This document shows, piece after piece, positions 40,980 to 51,372 of a DNA stretch of 64,000 bases. Under the pieces are notes generated by a model, which worked only from the letters and a program-made list of their open reading frames with translations, was not told where the DNA came from and searched no databases. The number at the start of each line of letters is the position of its first letter. Positions within the stretch are counted from its first letter, which is position 1. Origin of the DNA: DASUAL01 sp035763805 (GTDB lineage Bacteria; Gemmatimonadota; Gemmatimonadetes; Gemmatimonadales; GWC2-71-9); contig DASUAL010000128.1 of the NCBI GenBank assembly GCA_035763805.1, forward strand, positions 56,893 to 120,892. The letters run 5' to 3'. A program made the position numbers and the translations under genes.

Positions 40980-43694
40980 TCAGCCCGTCGTTCCGAAGCC
41001 CGCCGCGACGCAGTTGATCGAGAGCAGCAGCGCCGCGAGGTAGCCGTCCTGCGCCGGGCCGCCGGCCGCGGCGCGGTAACGCCGCAACAGCTCGACCTGC
41101 TGGCGGTTCACCTGGTTCAGCGTGGGGAGGCGGCTCGCGAGCCGCTGCCGGAACTGCGGGAATCGCTCGGCGATGGCGGCGCAATCGGTGATGCGCCGGA
41201 CTGCGGCCACGGTCCGGTGGTACTCGTCAGCCACGAGGGAGAGGATCTCCTGACGCACCCACGGGTCGCCGGCCAGATCGGCGTACTCCCGTGCGATATC
41301 GAGATCGACATAGGCCAGCGTCTTCTCCACCTCGTCGATGATCAGGCGAAACAGGCGGAAGTCGGCGAACATCCGCTTGAGCAGCGCCTCGCCCCGAGCC
41401 CCGCGGACCTCCAGGAAGGTCGCCAGCCCGCTCCCCACCCCGTACCAGCCGGGGATGAAGTGACGGTTCTGGGTCCACGCGAACACCCATGGGATGGCGC
41501 GGAGGTCCGCGAGTGTCCGCGCCCCAAATCGTCGCGTGGGCCGGGACCCGATGTTGAGCAGGGCGATCTCTTCGAGCGGGCTCGCGGCTTGGAAGTACGC
41601 CACCAGGTGAGGATGCTCGATCAGGCGGCGGTACGCGGCGTGGGCGGCGCCGGAAAGCGCCTCCATCGCTTCGTCGAACTCGACCGTCGGGACGAGGGCA
41701 TGCTCTCGCTCCGACTTGATCGAGTGCTCGAGCACGCTCGCCGCGAGCAGCTCGGTCTGATACGCCGCGGTTCCGCGGTTCGCGTACTTGAACGAGACGA
41801 CTTCGCCCTGCTCGGTGATGCGCAACCGTCCCTGGATGGAGCCCGCGGGCTGCGCGGCGATGGCGCGCCCCGTCGGGGCCCCCCCCCGACTCACCGAGCC
41901 GCCCCGGCCGTGGAAGAAGGCGATCGGGACGCCGCACTCGCGCCCGAGCCGTGTGAGCCGGAGCTGCGTTTTCGCCAGCTCCCAGTTCGAGGTGAGGAAC
42001 CCGCCGTCCTTGTTCGAGTCGGAATAGCCGATCATCACCTCGTACACGCCCCCTTGCGCCCGCACGCTGCGGCGGATCAGCGGTACCTGGAGGAGCTCGC
42101 GGACAATCTCCGGCGCGCGCCGCAGATCGTCGATCGACTCGAACAGGGGCACGATCGGGAGCGTGCAGCTCTCGGTCCCGGCCGCGTCCGCGAACAGGCC
42201 GGCCTGCTTGGCGAGGAGATACACGCCCAGGACGTCGTCCGCATGGTGCGTCATACTGAGGATGAAGCTGCCGATGGCTTCGCGGTCGAGCTGGTCCCGC
42301 ATCTCGCCAATCAGGCGGAACAGGCCGACCGTCTCCGCCGCGTCCCTGGGCGGGCTCGGCGGCGGCCGGTCGGAGGGCAGCGGCCGCGCGAGCTCCGTGA
42401 CCAGCCATGCTCGCCAGGCGGATGTCCCGGGCGCGGGAGGTTCCGCGTCCGTTCGGGACCGCCACCAGGCCCCGAGCGCCGTGTTGAGCCGCGGGGAGTT
42501 GTCGCGCACGTCGAGCCGGAAGGTGCTGAAACGAAACGCCTCCACCTCCCGCCGGACCGGCCGGACCAGCAGGTCCGCCGCGTCCCCGCAGTGGCTGTCG
42601 GTGAGCCCGGTCTCCATGGTGCGCAGGTCGGCGATCAGCTCGTCGGCCGTCCCGTACCTGGAGGCCTGCGAGGCGGGCTGCCCCCGCTCGGCGCAGCCGA
42701 TGGTCACCTCGAGGCGTCGCTGCATGCACGCGACGTACTGGCGGAACAGCTCGCCGGGGTTGCGCGCTGCGATCCGCGTCCCGTCCCCGGAGAGCTCGAG
42801 CTGCCCGGCCAGCGCGGTTCGGAAGCTCTCCGGGATCGGCAGGGCCCGCTCCGTGACACTCAGCGCCCGTAGCAATTCCGCGAGCCGCTGCCGATAGCGC
42901 CGGAGGCTCGCGAGCCGGTTCTCGTTCAGGGCCTCGCGGGTGACGTCGTTCGTGACGAACGGATTCCCGTCCCGGTCGCCGCCGATCCACGACCCGAACT
43001 GAAAGAACGGGTGGAGCTCGAAGCGCTGGCCGGGATATGCCTGTCCCAGAGCGCGCTCGAGCTTCTCCACCAGCGTCGGGATGATGTCGAACAGGTTCTC
43101 GTTGACGAAGTAGAGGCCCCAGGCGAGCTCCTGGGCGACCGTCGGCTTCTCCAGCCGCAGCTCGCCCGTCAGCCAGAGGAGCTCGATCTCGGTGCGCAGA
43201 CCCTGGATCAGAGCGCTGCGCTCGCGCGGCGTCCAGCGTGGCGCCTCGAGCTCGACGAGCCGACGATAGATCCGGCGGTGCTTCTCGAGCACCGTAACCC
43301 GCTTCGCCTCGGTGGGATGGGCGGTGATGACCGGCCGCACCCGCAGCGACGCGGTGACGGCGCGCATCTCATCCGCGACCATGCCCTGGGCTGCCGCGGC
43401 GCTGATCACCTGCGCGAAGGTGCCCCGCAGCTCGTAGCCGCGCTCCACTTCGGTCCGCCGCCGCTGCCGCATTGCGGCGTTCTGCTCGGCGATGGAGAGC
43501 AGCTGGAACCAGATCCCCTGCGCCTGGATGGTACGCGCGAGCAACTCGGGAGCCGCGCTCCAATCGACCGGCTCACCGCGCAGCACGGGCTCAATCTCCG
43601 GCTGATGGACGCGAATGACCTCGACGAACTGGCTGAACAGGAGCTCCGCCACCTCCTGGAGGTAATCGGAGGCACCGCCGGAGGACTGGCTCAC
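40980..43694 (-). CDS. ppc: Phosphoenolpyruvate carboxylase
   Basis: It fixes bicarbonate onto PEP to give oxaloacetate, the CO2-entry step of the serine cycle. The 904 residues carry TAHPTEAKR (catalytic His, near residue 139), GGDRDGNPFV near 238, YSDSNKDGG near 561, FHGRGGSVSRGG near 595 and the C-terminus ending TTG (AAGFGTTG in place of the usual QNTG). There is no N-terminal phosphorylation site as in plants. The GTG start gives a GTGA overlap with hprA, so it is the last gene of the serine-cycle operon. Confidence 0.96.
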   Translation of the reverse strand: MSQSSGGASDYLQEVAELLFSQFVEVIRVHQPEIEPVLRGEPVDWSAAPELLARTIQAQGIWFQLLSIAEQNAAMRQRRRTEVERGYELRGTFAQVISAAAAQGMVADEMRAVTASLRVRPVITAHPTEAKRVTVLEKHRRIYRRLVELEAPRWTPRERSALIQGLRTEIELLWLTGELRLEKPTVAQELAWGLYFVNENLFDIIPTLVEKLERALGQAYPGQRFELHPFFQFGSWIGGDRDGNPFVTNDVTREALNENRLASLRRYRQRLAELLRALSVTERALPIPESFRTALAGQLELSGDGTRIAARNPGELFRQYVACMQRRLEVTIGCAERGQPASQASRYGTADELIADLRTMETGLTDSHCGDAADLLVRPVRREVEAFRFSTFRLDVRDNSPRLNTALGAWWRSRTDAEPPAPGTSAWRAWLVTELARPLPSDRPPPSPPRDAAETVGLFRLIGEMRDQLDREAIGSFILSMTHHADDVLGVYLLAKQAGLFADAAGTESCTLPIVPLFESIDDLRRAPEIVRELLQVPLIRRSVRAQGGVYEVMIGYSDSNKDGGFLTSNWELAKTQLRLTRLGRECGVPIAFFHGRGGSVSRGGAPTGRAIAAQPAGSIQGRLRITEQGEVVSFKYANRGTAAYQTELLAASVLEHSIKSEREHALVPTVEFDEAMEALSGAAHAAYRRLIEHPHLVAYFQAASPLEEIALLNIGSRPTRRFGARTLADLRAIPWVFAWTQNRHFIPGWYGVGSGLATFLEVRGARGEALLKRMFADFRLFRLIIDEVEKTLAYVDLDIAREYADLAGDPWVRQEILSLVADEYHRTVAAVRRITDCAAIAERFPQFRQRLASRLPTLNQVNRQQVELLRRYRAAAGGPAQDGYLAALLLSINCVAAGFGTTG

Positions 43695-44677
43695 ACGACG
43701 CGATCGCGCGGTCCCGTCCCCGCGAAGAACGCCTTCAGGTTCTCCAGGGCCCGCAGGCCCATCGCCACCCGCGTCTCCTGAGTCGCGCTGCCGAGGTGGG
43801 GCAGCAGGACGACGTTCTCCATGGACACGAGTTCGCGGTGGACCTGCGGCTCCCGCTCGAACACGTCGAGCGCGGCTCCCGCGATGCGGTGGTCCTTCAG
43901 CGCCGTGACGAGAGCGGCTTCATCCACGATGTCCCCGCGGGCGGTGTTGATGAGGAACGCCGTGGGTTTCATCAGGGCGAGCCGTTGAGCGTTGATGAGG
44001 TGCCGGGTCTCCGGCGTCGCCGGGCAGTGGAGCGAGACGAAGTCCCCTTCGCGCAGCACCTCCTCCGCGCTGCGCTTCTGCTCCGCGGCGAGCTGCTGCA
44101 CCACCTCGGGCGGCGGCGGATAGGGGTCGTGAAAGATCACCCGCATGCCGAACCCGTCATGGGCGCGCCTCGCGACGGCCTTGGCGATGCGGCCCATGCC
44201 GATGAGGCCGAGCGTCTTGCCGCTCACGCGCGTGCCGAGCATGTGAGTCGGGCGCCAGCCCGTCCAAGCGCCGCTGCGCACGTGCCGCTCTCCTTCTCCG
44301 GCGCGGCGCGCGACCATGAGCATCAACATGAGGGCGTCGTCGGCGGTGTCGTCGGTGAGCACGTCGGGCGTGTTCGTGACGACGATGCCGCGGGCCCTGG
44401 CCACCTCGACGTCGATGTGGTTATACCCCACCCCGAAATTCGCCAGGATCTTCGCGCGCAGCGGGTCGACCGCGAGCACGTCCGCGGTCACACGGTCGCT
44501 CACTGTGGGGATGACCGCGTCCGCGCTGCGCAGCGCCTCCCGCAGCTCAGCGGCCGTGAAGGGATGATCGTCCCGGTTCAGGCGGGCGTCGAAATCGCGC
44601 TGGAGTTGCTCCTCGACCGGCACCGGCAGCCGCCGCGTGACGACGACGCTCGGGCGAGCCGGACCGGGCCGGCTCAC
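43691..44677 (-). CDS. hprA: D-2-hydroxyacid dehydrogenase, likely hydroxypyruvate/glyoxylate reductase
   Basis: The 328-residue enzyme has the nucleotide-binding LGLIGMGRIAKAVA near residue 156, the catalytic Arg in NTARGDIVDE near 243, and the Glu and His pair in FEREPQVH near 273 and LLPHLGSAT near 292. It is like GyaR-type glyoxylate reductases. Its place between mtkB and ppc, with GTGA overlaps at both ends, indicates the hydroxypyruvate-to-glycerate step of the serine cycle. Confidence 0.87.
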   Translation of the reverse strand: MSRPGPARPSVVVTRRLPVPVEEQLQRDFDARLNRDDHPFTAAELREALRSADAVIPTVSDRVTADVLAVDPLRAKILANFGVGYNHIDVEVARARGIVVTNTPDVLTDDTADDALMLMLMVARRAGEGERHVRSGAWTGWRPTHMLGTRVSGKTLGLIGMGRIAKAVARRAHDGFGMRVIFHDPYPPPPEVVQQLAAEQKRSAEEVLREGDFVSLHCPATPETRHLINAQRLALMKPTAFLINTARGDIVDEAALVTALKDHRIAGAALDVFEREPQVHRELVSMENVVLLPHLGSATQETRVAMGLRALENLKAFFAGTGPRDRVV

Positions 44678-45584
44678 CGCTGGACCATCACCCTACGGGC
44701 CGGCCGGTGCGCGAGCGCTTGCGACGCGGTGGCCCCGAGCTCGGCCGGGCTAGGGGCGACGATCAGGCCCGCCGAACGCATGATTTCGGCCTTCTCGGCC
44801 GCGGTGTCGCCGAAGGCGGAGATGATGGCGCCCGCGTGGCCCATCCGGCGGCCTTTCGGGGCCGTGAGTCCCGCGACGTAGCCGACCACGGGCTTCGTCA
44901 TGTGTTCCCGGACGAACATCGCGGCGTCGGCCTCCTGCGGGCCGCCGATTTCCCCGATCATCATCACGACGTCGGTCTCCGGGTCCTGCTCGAACAGGGC
45001 CAGCATGTCCACGAACGAGCTGCCGTTGATCGGGTCGCCCCCGATGCCCACACTGGTCGTGATGCCCACCCCCAGGGCCTTCATCTGCGACGCCGCCTCG
45101 TAGCCGAGCGTGCCCGAGCGCGTCACCACGCCGACGCCGCCGCGCTCGTAGATGTGCCCCGGCATGATTCCCATCATCGCCTTGCCGGCCGAGATCACAC
45201 CCGCACAGTTGGGCCCGATAAGGCGGGTCCGCCGTTCCTTGGAGTAGCGCCACAAGTACCGCTTCACGGTCATCATGTCCTGCGCCGGCACGCCGTCGGT
45301 GATCGTCACGACGAGCTGAATACCCGCGTCCGCGGCTTCCATGATGGCGTCGGCGCAGAACGGCGCGGGGACGAGGATGAGGCTCGCGGTGGCGCCGGTG
45401 GCCGCGACCGCTTCCTTGGTCGTGTTGAACACCGGCCGCCCGAGGTGCGTCGCGCCGCCCTTCCCCGGCGTCACGCCGCCCACGACGTTCGTGCCGTAGG
45501 CGATCATCTCCTTCGCGTGGAAGGTGCCCTTGTCCCCGGTGAAGCCCTGGATGATGACCGGAGTCTTCTCGTCGAGGAGAATGC

Positions 45585-45588
<4 letters not shown>
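44674..45588 (-). CDS. mtkB: Malate-CoA ligase (malate thiokinase) alpha subunit
   Basis: The 304-residue protein belongs to the succinyl-CoA synthetase alpha family. Close resemblance to MtkB of methylotrophs is seen from the start (MSILLDEKTPVIIQG, TGDKGTFHAKEMIAYG) through GIGGDPINGSSF and GLTAPKGRRMGHAGAIIS. The phosphorylated His lies in GHAGA near residue 251. With mcl directly upstream in the same operon, malate rather than succinate is the likely substrate. The ATG overlaps mtkA as ATGA. The frame is open far upstream but only as a shadow of mtkA. Confidence 0.9.
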
Positions 45589-46760
<1,172 letters not shown>

Positions 46761-46763
46761 GCG

Positions 46764-47738
46764 CTACGCTCGAGAGGTGGCCATTGGGGAGAAGGAGCCG
46801 GTGCGCGCGGTGATCGCGGAGGCGATCTGGACGACGTTCTGTGCCATGCGAGCGGAGGCGGCATCGATCATCCGACCGTCCAGCTGAGCCGCCCCCCGGC
46901 CCTCGCGCGCCGCTTCGTCCAGCGCGGCCAGGATGCGCCGCGCCCGCTCGACCTCGGCCGGGGGCGGCGTGAACACCTCGTTCGCCAGGGCGATCTGCGA
47001 CGGATGGATCGCCCACTTGCCCTCGTAGCCGAGCGCCGCGGCCCGGCGTGCGGCGGCGCGATATCCCTCGGGGTCCTTGAAATCGCCGTACGGGCCGTCG
47101 ATGGGCCGCAGGCCGTACCCGCGGCAGGCGGTGACCATGCGGGAGAGCGCCGCGTGCCACTGGTCGCCCGGGTAGTCCGGGTTCAGCCCGCCAATGCTCA
47201 CTGTTCGAGCGCGCAGGCTCGCGGCGAGATCCGCGACCCCGAAGTGCATCGCCTCGAGGCGCCGGCTGGCCTGCGCGATCGCCTCGACATTGGCCATGCC
47301 CAGGGCCGTTTCGATGAGGGCCTCGATGCCGATCCGGTGGGGGATCCGGCGCGCGACCTCGATCTGCGTCAGCAGCGCGTCCACGAGATAGAGATCCGCC
47401 GGGACGCCGACCTTCGGGACGAGGACGATGTCGAGGCGGTGCCCCGCCTGCTCCACCACGTCCACGACGTCCCGGTACATGTAGTGCGTGTCGATGCCGT
47501 TGATGCGGATGCAGATGGTCTTGCCGCGGCCCCGCCAGTCGTGCTCGAGCAGCCCGGCGACGACGTTCTTGCGAGCCTGTTCCTTGTCCGCGGGTGCGAC
47601 GGCGTCCTCGAGATCGAGGAAGACGTAGTCGGCCTCGCTCTCGAGGGCCTTCCTGAACATCGCCGGCTGCGAGCCGGGCACGGCGAGCTCGCTGCGCTGC
47701 AGCCGGGGCGTGGCCGCGTCGTACCTGGTGAGACTCAT
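46764..47738 (-). CDS. mcl: L-malyl-CoA lyase (CitE/HpcH family)
   Basis: It cleaves malyl-CoA to acetyl-CoA and glyoxylate, the step that closes the serine cycle. The 324-residue protein begins MSLTRYDAATPRLQRSELAV, very like MclA of Methylobacterium, with FLDLEDAVAP near residue 40, RINGIDTHYMYRD near 77, VPKVGVPADLY near 106, IEALIETALGMAN near 137 and the C-terminal GKWAIHPSQI near 242. The start overlaps sgaA (ATGA), and mtkA follows after 3 bases. Malyl-CoA lyase also serves the ethylmalonyl-CoA pathway, so it may work in both. Confidence 0.92.
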   Translation of the reverse strand: MSLTRYDAATPRLQRSELAVPGSQPAMFRKALESEADYVFLDLEDAVAPADKEQARKNVVAGLLEHDWRGRGKTICIRINGIDTHYMYRDVVDVVEQAGHRLDIVLVPKVGVPADLYLVDALLTQIEVARRIPHRIGIEALIETALGMANVEAIAQASRRLEAMHFGVADLAASLRARTVSIGGLNPDYPGDQWHAALSRMVTACRGYGLRPIDGPYGDFKDPEGYRAAARRAAALGYEGKWAIHPSQIALANEVFTPPPAEVERARRILAALDEAAREGRGAAQLDGRMIDAASARMAQNVVQIASAITARTGSFSPMATSRA

Positions 47739-49000
47739 GCCCTCGCGGCCACCCTGGGAGTCGTGGTCTTTCCGGCGCCGGGTTGCTGTTGCGCGTCCGG
47801 CGATTGCGCCGCGGACGGCCGCGCCGGGAGCGGCGGGACGGTGCTGCGGTAGTACTCGGCGGCGGCGGCGACGCCCGAGCCCGGCGCGACCTGGATGCCT
47901 ACGTCGCGCATCGCCATCTCCGCCCCGGCGATCGCCCCCAGCAGCATCAGCTCGTTCAGGTCGCCGAGGTGTCCGATCCGGAAGAGTTTGCCCGCCATGC
48001 GCGCGAGCCCCGCCCCGAGGGCGAGGTTATATCGCCGGAAGGCGATGTCGATGACGTCCGCGCCGTTGAAGCCCTCGGGGACCATGATCGCGCTCACCGT
48101 GTCCGAGTGCCACTTCGGCGCCTTGGCGCAGAGCTTGAGCCCCCAGGCGCGCACCGCCGCCCGCGCACCCTCCGCGAGGCGGTGGTGGCGCGCGAAGATG
48201 GCGTCGAGGCCTTCCTCGAACATGATGGCGAGGGATTCCCGCAGGCCATAGAGCATCGGGAGCGACGGCGTGTAAGGGAAGTAGCCGCTAGCGTTGGCCC
48301 GGATCATGTCGCCGAAGTCGAAGAAGACGCGCGCACACTTCGCCTGCTCGCGCGCCGCGAGCGCCTTGGGGCTCGCACACACGATGCCGAGGCCCGCGGG
48401 CAGCATCAGCCCTTTTTGGGATCCGGTGATGGCGAGATCGACTTTCCATTCGTCCATGCGGAAATCGATCGAGCCGATCGAGCTCACGCCGTCCACGTAG
48501 AGCAACGCCGGATGCTTCGCGGCGTCCATCCCCCGGCGCACCGCGGCCACGTCGCTCGTGACGCCGGTCGCGGTCTCGTTGTGCACGACGAGCACGCCCT
48601 TGATCTCGTGTTGCCGGTCCTGGGTGAGGATCTCTTCGATCCGCTCGGCCGGCGCGCCCTCGCCCCACTCCACGTCGATGATGTCCACCCGCAGACCATG
48701 ACGCTGCGCCAGGTCGATCCATAGGTGACTGAACTGCCCGTAGCGCGGTGCGATGACGCGGTCGCCCGGCGACAAGGTGTTCACGAGTGCGGCTTCCCAG
48801 CCGCCAGTGCCGGTGGCCGGGAAGACGAACGTTTGTCCGGTGGTCGTCTTGAAGACCTTCTTCAGGTCGCGGAACAATCCGGTCGAAAGCTCTGGGAAGG
48901 CGGAGGAGCGGTGGTCTTCCATGGCGCGATCCATCGCGCGCAGGACCCGCTCCGGAACGTTGGTCGGGCCGGGTACGAAGAGAAAGTTGCGGCCGGGCAT
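47735..49000 (-). CDS. sgaA: Serine-glyoxylate aminotransferase
   Basis: This PLP enzyme moves the amino group of serine to glyoxylate, giving hydroxypyruvate and glycine. The 421-residue protein begins PGRNFLFVPGPTNVPERV and has EDHRSSAFPEL near residue 28, VVHNETATGVTS near 138, VDGVSSIGSIDF near 169 and the PLP Lys in GSQKGLMLPAG near 193. LGDLNELMLLGAIAGAEMA near 346 is typical of methylotroph SgaA. About 40 Pro/Ala/Gln-rich residues extend the C-terminus. ATG 49000 has GAGGA upstream. It is the first gene of the serine-cycle operon. Confidence 0.93.
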   Translation of the reverse strand: MPGRNFLFVPGPTNVPERVLRAMDRAMEDHRSSAFPELSTGLFRDLKKVFKTTTGQTFVFPATGTGGWEAALVNTLSPGDRVIAPRYGQFSHLWIDLAQRHGLRVDIIDVEWGEGAPAERIEEILTQDRQHEIKGVLVVHNETATGVTSDVAAVRRGMDAAKHPALLYVDGVSSIGSIDFRMDEWKVDLAITGSQKGLMLPAGLGIVCASPKALAAREQAKCARVFFDFGDMIRANASGYFPYTPSLPMLYGLRESLAIMFEEGLDAIFARHHRLAEGARAAVRAWGLKLCAKAPKWHSDTVSAIMVPEGFNGADVIDIAFRRYNLALGAGLARMAGKLFRIGHLGDLNELMLLGAIAGAEMAMRDVGIQVAPGSGVAAAAEYYRSTVPPLPARPSAAQSPDAQQQPGAGKTTTPRVAARA

Positions 49001-49022
49001 TGCTGTCGTCCTCGAAACAGGG

Positions 49023-49055
49023 AGAAAAACAAAGCGAGAACCGCGGGCTCTCGCT
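49023..49055 (-). terminator. Rho-independent terminator or attenuator ahead of the serine-cycle operon
   Basis: On the minus strand AGCGAGA (49055-49049) pairs with TCTCGCT (49039-49033) around a 9-base loop, and TTGTTTTTCT follows at once. It lies 23-55 bases before sgaA and 63 bases after recQ. It either ends the recQ transcript or attenuates the sgaA operon. Confidence 0.7.
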
Positions 49056-49117
49056 CAAGATACTGCCGCAAACGTACTCCGCGACCCCGGTGGCGCAACC
49101 ACACAAACGGGTAGGGC

Positions 49118-50317
49118 TTACCTGCCTGTCCCGGGGGCCGCTGGAGCGTCGGTTCCGCAGCAGTCGCATCCGCTGCACGACTCCGCCCGTTCGCCGAAGT
49201 AGCTGAGCAGCATGCGCCGCCGGCACGCCCGCGCCTCCACGTAGCGTCGCAGCTCCGGGGCGAGCTCGTGCCAGTCGAGGTCCTCGGGCTTCCACAGGAT
49301 CAGGCATTCGGCCCGCCTTCCGTCGCGACCCGCTCGGCCGGCCTCCTGGTAGTAGGCCTCCAGCGTGCGCGGCGGGCCCCAGTGGATCACCCGACGCACA
49401 TCCGGCTTGTCGATCCCCATCCCGAACGCGCTCGTCGCGACGACAACGGGCACGCGATCGCGCAGGAAATCGGCCAGCACGCGCCGTCTGGTCTCGGGGG
49501 TGAGTCCCGCGTGATACGGTGCGGCGCGGACGCCCATCCGCAGCAACGCGCGGGTGACGAGCTCGGTCAGTCGCCGGGCCGGGGTATAGACGATGGTGTG
49601 CCCTTCCGTGGCGCGAATGAACTCGCGCACCCGCGCGAAACGTGCGCGGTCGTCACGAACGCGCTCCGCCGCGAAAACGAGATTCGGCCGGTCGAAGGAC
49701 ATGAGCACGACCTCCGCTTGCGCCAGGCGGAGTACCCGCAGGATGTGGCCGCGCGTCGCCGCCGTGGCGCTGCCGGTGAGCGCGACCGTGACCGGGTCAC
49801 CGAGCAGGTAGCGGTACTTGCCGAGCCGCCGGTAGACGGGACGGAATTCGTTCCCCCATTCCGCGATGCAGTGCGCTTCGTCCAGGGCGAGGAGAGACAC
49901 CGCCCGCTCCGCGCGCGACAGCTGTCGCACGAGCGTGGGGAGACGCTCCGGTGCGCAATACAGGATCTTGAGCGCGCCGCGCAGTGCGGCGTCGAGGATC
50001 GTGCGCCGCTCTTCCGGACGAAGGAGGCTGTTGAGATAGGCCGCCGCGACACCGCGGCGCCGCAGCGTCGCGACCTGATCTTGCATCAGCGAGATCAGCG
50101 GCGACACCACGAGCGTGAGGCCGTCGGTCAACAGTGCGGGCAGTTGATAGCAGAGCGACTTCCCTGCACCCGTCGGGAGCACCGCGAGCACGCTCCGGCC
50201 CGCGAGCAGCGGACCGAGCACCCTGAGCTGGTGCACGCGGAAGCCGGCATGACCGAATCGCTGCGCAAGCAGCTCGCGGGCGCGGGCCAGCCCACCGGCG
50301 AACGGTGTGGAGGACAC
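49118..50317 (-). CDS. Short RecQ-family ATP-dependent DNA helicase
   Basis: The 399-residue protein has the two RecA-like helicase domains: PTGAGKSLCYQLP near residue 48, DEAHC near 145, the TGSATAATR motif near 181 and QEAGRAGRDG near 325. A short four-Cys zinc cluster (ending CSGCDCCG) closes the protein; the winged-helix RQC and HRDC domains of RecQ are missing. GTG 50317 is the most likely start, but it stands only 5 bases after a terminator-like T-tract and has no clear ribosome-binding site, so the start is uncertain. Confidence 0.85.
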   Translation of the reverse strand: MSSTPFAGGLARARELLAQRFGHAGFRVHQLRVLGPLLAGRSVLAVLPTGAGKSLCYQLPALLTDGLTLVVSPLISLMQDQVATLRRRGVAAAYLNSLLRPEERRTILDAALRGALKILYCAPERLPTLVRQLSRAERAVSLLALDEAHCIAEWGNEFRPVYRRLGKYRYLLGDPVTVALTGSATAATRGHILRVLRLAQAEVVLMSFDRPNLVFAAERVRDDRARFARVREFIRATEGHTIVYTPARRLTELVTRALLRMGVRAAPYHAGLTPETRRRVLADFLRDRVPVVVATSAFGMGIDKPDVRRVIHWGPPRTLEAYYQEAGRAGRDGRRAECLILWKPEDLDWHELAPELRRYVEARACRRRMLLSYFGERAESCSGCDCCGTDAPAAPGTGR

Positions 50318-50321
50318 GGAG

Positions 50322-50357
50322 CAAAGAAAACGGACCCCGCACGCTTCGCCGGGGCCC
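50322..50357 (-). terminator. Rho-independent terminator after the GroES-like/zinc-ribbon unit
   Basis: On the minus strand GGGCCCCG (50357-50350) and CGGGGTCC (50339-50332) form a stem around a 10-base loop, followed by GTTTTCTTTG. It lies between the zinc-ribbon gene and recQ. Confidence 0.7.
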
Positions 50358-50396
50358 AAAACACGCCAGTGGGAGCCCGCTTATGCAAGCGGTCGC

Positions 50397-50780
50397 TTAC
50401 GCCTGGTCACTCCAATCGACGGGAAACGTCTTACCGCACTTGGGGCACCCTACCTCGCGGGGCTGGCCGGCGACGTGATGGCGGGTATGGCAGGCGGGGC
50501 AGACGAGGTGCATCCGGTGTAGCTCGTCGTTGGCGTGTCCGTGCTTCTTCGCTTCGATCGTTGCCTCCTCGGGACTGAGGCGCACGACGCTCCAGCCCTT
50601 CGGAGCGTAGCGCCGCACGAGGAGGTGCTCCTTGGTGATGCGGACCTGGACGTTGTTCACGTCGAGCACCAGCCAGCCAGCACCCTGGTCTTCCAGCACC
50701 TTGTACCACTCGCCGCGGCGCAGCCCCCGCTGCTCCGCGAAGCCCCCCGTGCCGCGCGCCCACCCGAGCTCGGCCTTCAC
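50397..50780 (-). CDS. Small zinc-ribbon protein, copy C of three paralogues
   Basis: The 127-residue product shares the architecture of the proteins at 15369-15728 and 17500-17961: RRGEWYKVLE near residue 21, GWSVVRLSP near 61, a VCPAC...GCPKC ribbon near 93-115, and the end FPVDWSDQ. Between WxVV and the ribbon it has an extra His-rich stretch (KKHGHANDELHRMH). It begins 3 bases after the GroES-like gene, so the pair is co-expressed, hinting at a link to protein folding. Function unknown. Confidence 0.78.
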   Translation of the reverse strand: MKAELGWARGTGGFAEQRGLRRGEWYKVLEDQGAGWLVLDVNNVQVRITKEHLLVRRYAPKGWSVVRLSPEEATIEAKKHGHANDELHRMHLVCPACHTRHHVAGQPREVGCPKCGKTFPVDWSDQA

Positions 50781-50783
50781 GAC

Positions 50784-51164
50784 CTAGTCCGGTTCTCCGG
50801 CCGGGCCCTCGCGCACCAACACGAGGATCGCCGCCTGGGGGACGACCAGATACTTCTTGCCCTCGAACGTGATCTCGACCGCGGCCTTGCGGAAGAACAG
50901 GGCGTAGTCGCCGACCCGCGCCTGCATCGGGAGGTATTTGACGTCCGGCCCGTGGATCTTCCACGGCTCGTCGTCCATGCTGGCCGGTTCGGTCATCGGG
51001 GTGCCGGGGCCCGTGGCCACGATGCGGCCGCCCTGGACCTGGCGGCTCTCGAGCGCGGTGGGCGGCAGGTACAGGCCCACGTTGGTCCGTTCCTCGCCCT
51101 CTTCGGGAGTGATCAGCACGCGGTCGCCGACGACGATCAGTCGCTTGGGGGACTCGTCCGGCAT
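50784..51164 (-). CDS. GroES-like co-chaperonin with an insertion
   Basis: The 126-residue protein has the Cpn10 beta-barrel pattern: VVGDRVLITPEE near residue 11, a mobile-loop-like VGLYLPP near 29, GGRIVATGPG near 45, and VGDYALFFRKAAVEITFEGK near 84 with the closing AAILVLVR. Compared with GroES of about 95 residues it has a 25-residue insert (about 56-80). No groEL is adjacent, so it may be an accessory paralogue. The ATG lies only about 7 bases from a TATACT box, suggesting a leaderless message. Confidence 0.82.
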   Translation of the reverse strand: MPDESPKRLIVVGDRVLITPEEGEERTNVGLYLPPTALESRQVQGGRIVATGPGTPMTEPASMDDEPWKIHGPDVKYLPMQARVGDYALFFRKAAVEITFEGKKYLVVPQAAILVLVREGPAGEPD

Positions 51165-51170
51165 GGGCAG

Positions 51171-51236
51171 AGTATACTACTTCGCAGGACCGGGGTGCGA
51201 GCCCGTCTGAGGGCTCGCTGAGGTCACCGTGTGACC
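51171..51236. promoter_or_regulatory. -10 box and two inverted repeats upstream of the GroES-like gene
   Basis: On the minus strand TATACT (51176-51171) is a good -10 box just before the GroES-like ATG; no clear -35 is seen. Upstream lie GCGAGCCC/GGGCTCGC (51197-51218, perfect 8-bp arms, 6-base spacer) and GGTCAC/GTGACC (51222-51236, 3-base spacer). They may be operators for either divergent gene. Neither matches the CIRCE element. Confidence 0.45.
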
Positions 51237-51372
51237 CAGATCACTCCTCTTGCGCGACCCGCGCCGTATACATCCCCCCTTGCCGCGACCCCCGCGGCAG
51301 CCACCCGCGTAGTCGCTACGAGCCGCGCCCCTCACGGCGACTGCCGACAGGGTCTCCCAGGAGGTGAGGACG

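Noticed and set aside
51197..51236. CIRCE element for HrcA control of the GroES-like gene
   Set aside because: The inverted repeats are GCGAGCCC/GGGCTCGC and GGTCAC/GTGACC, not TTAGCACTC-N9-GAGTGCTAA.
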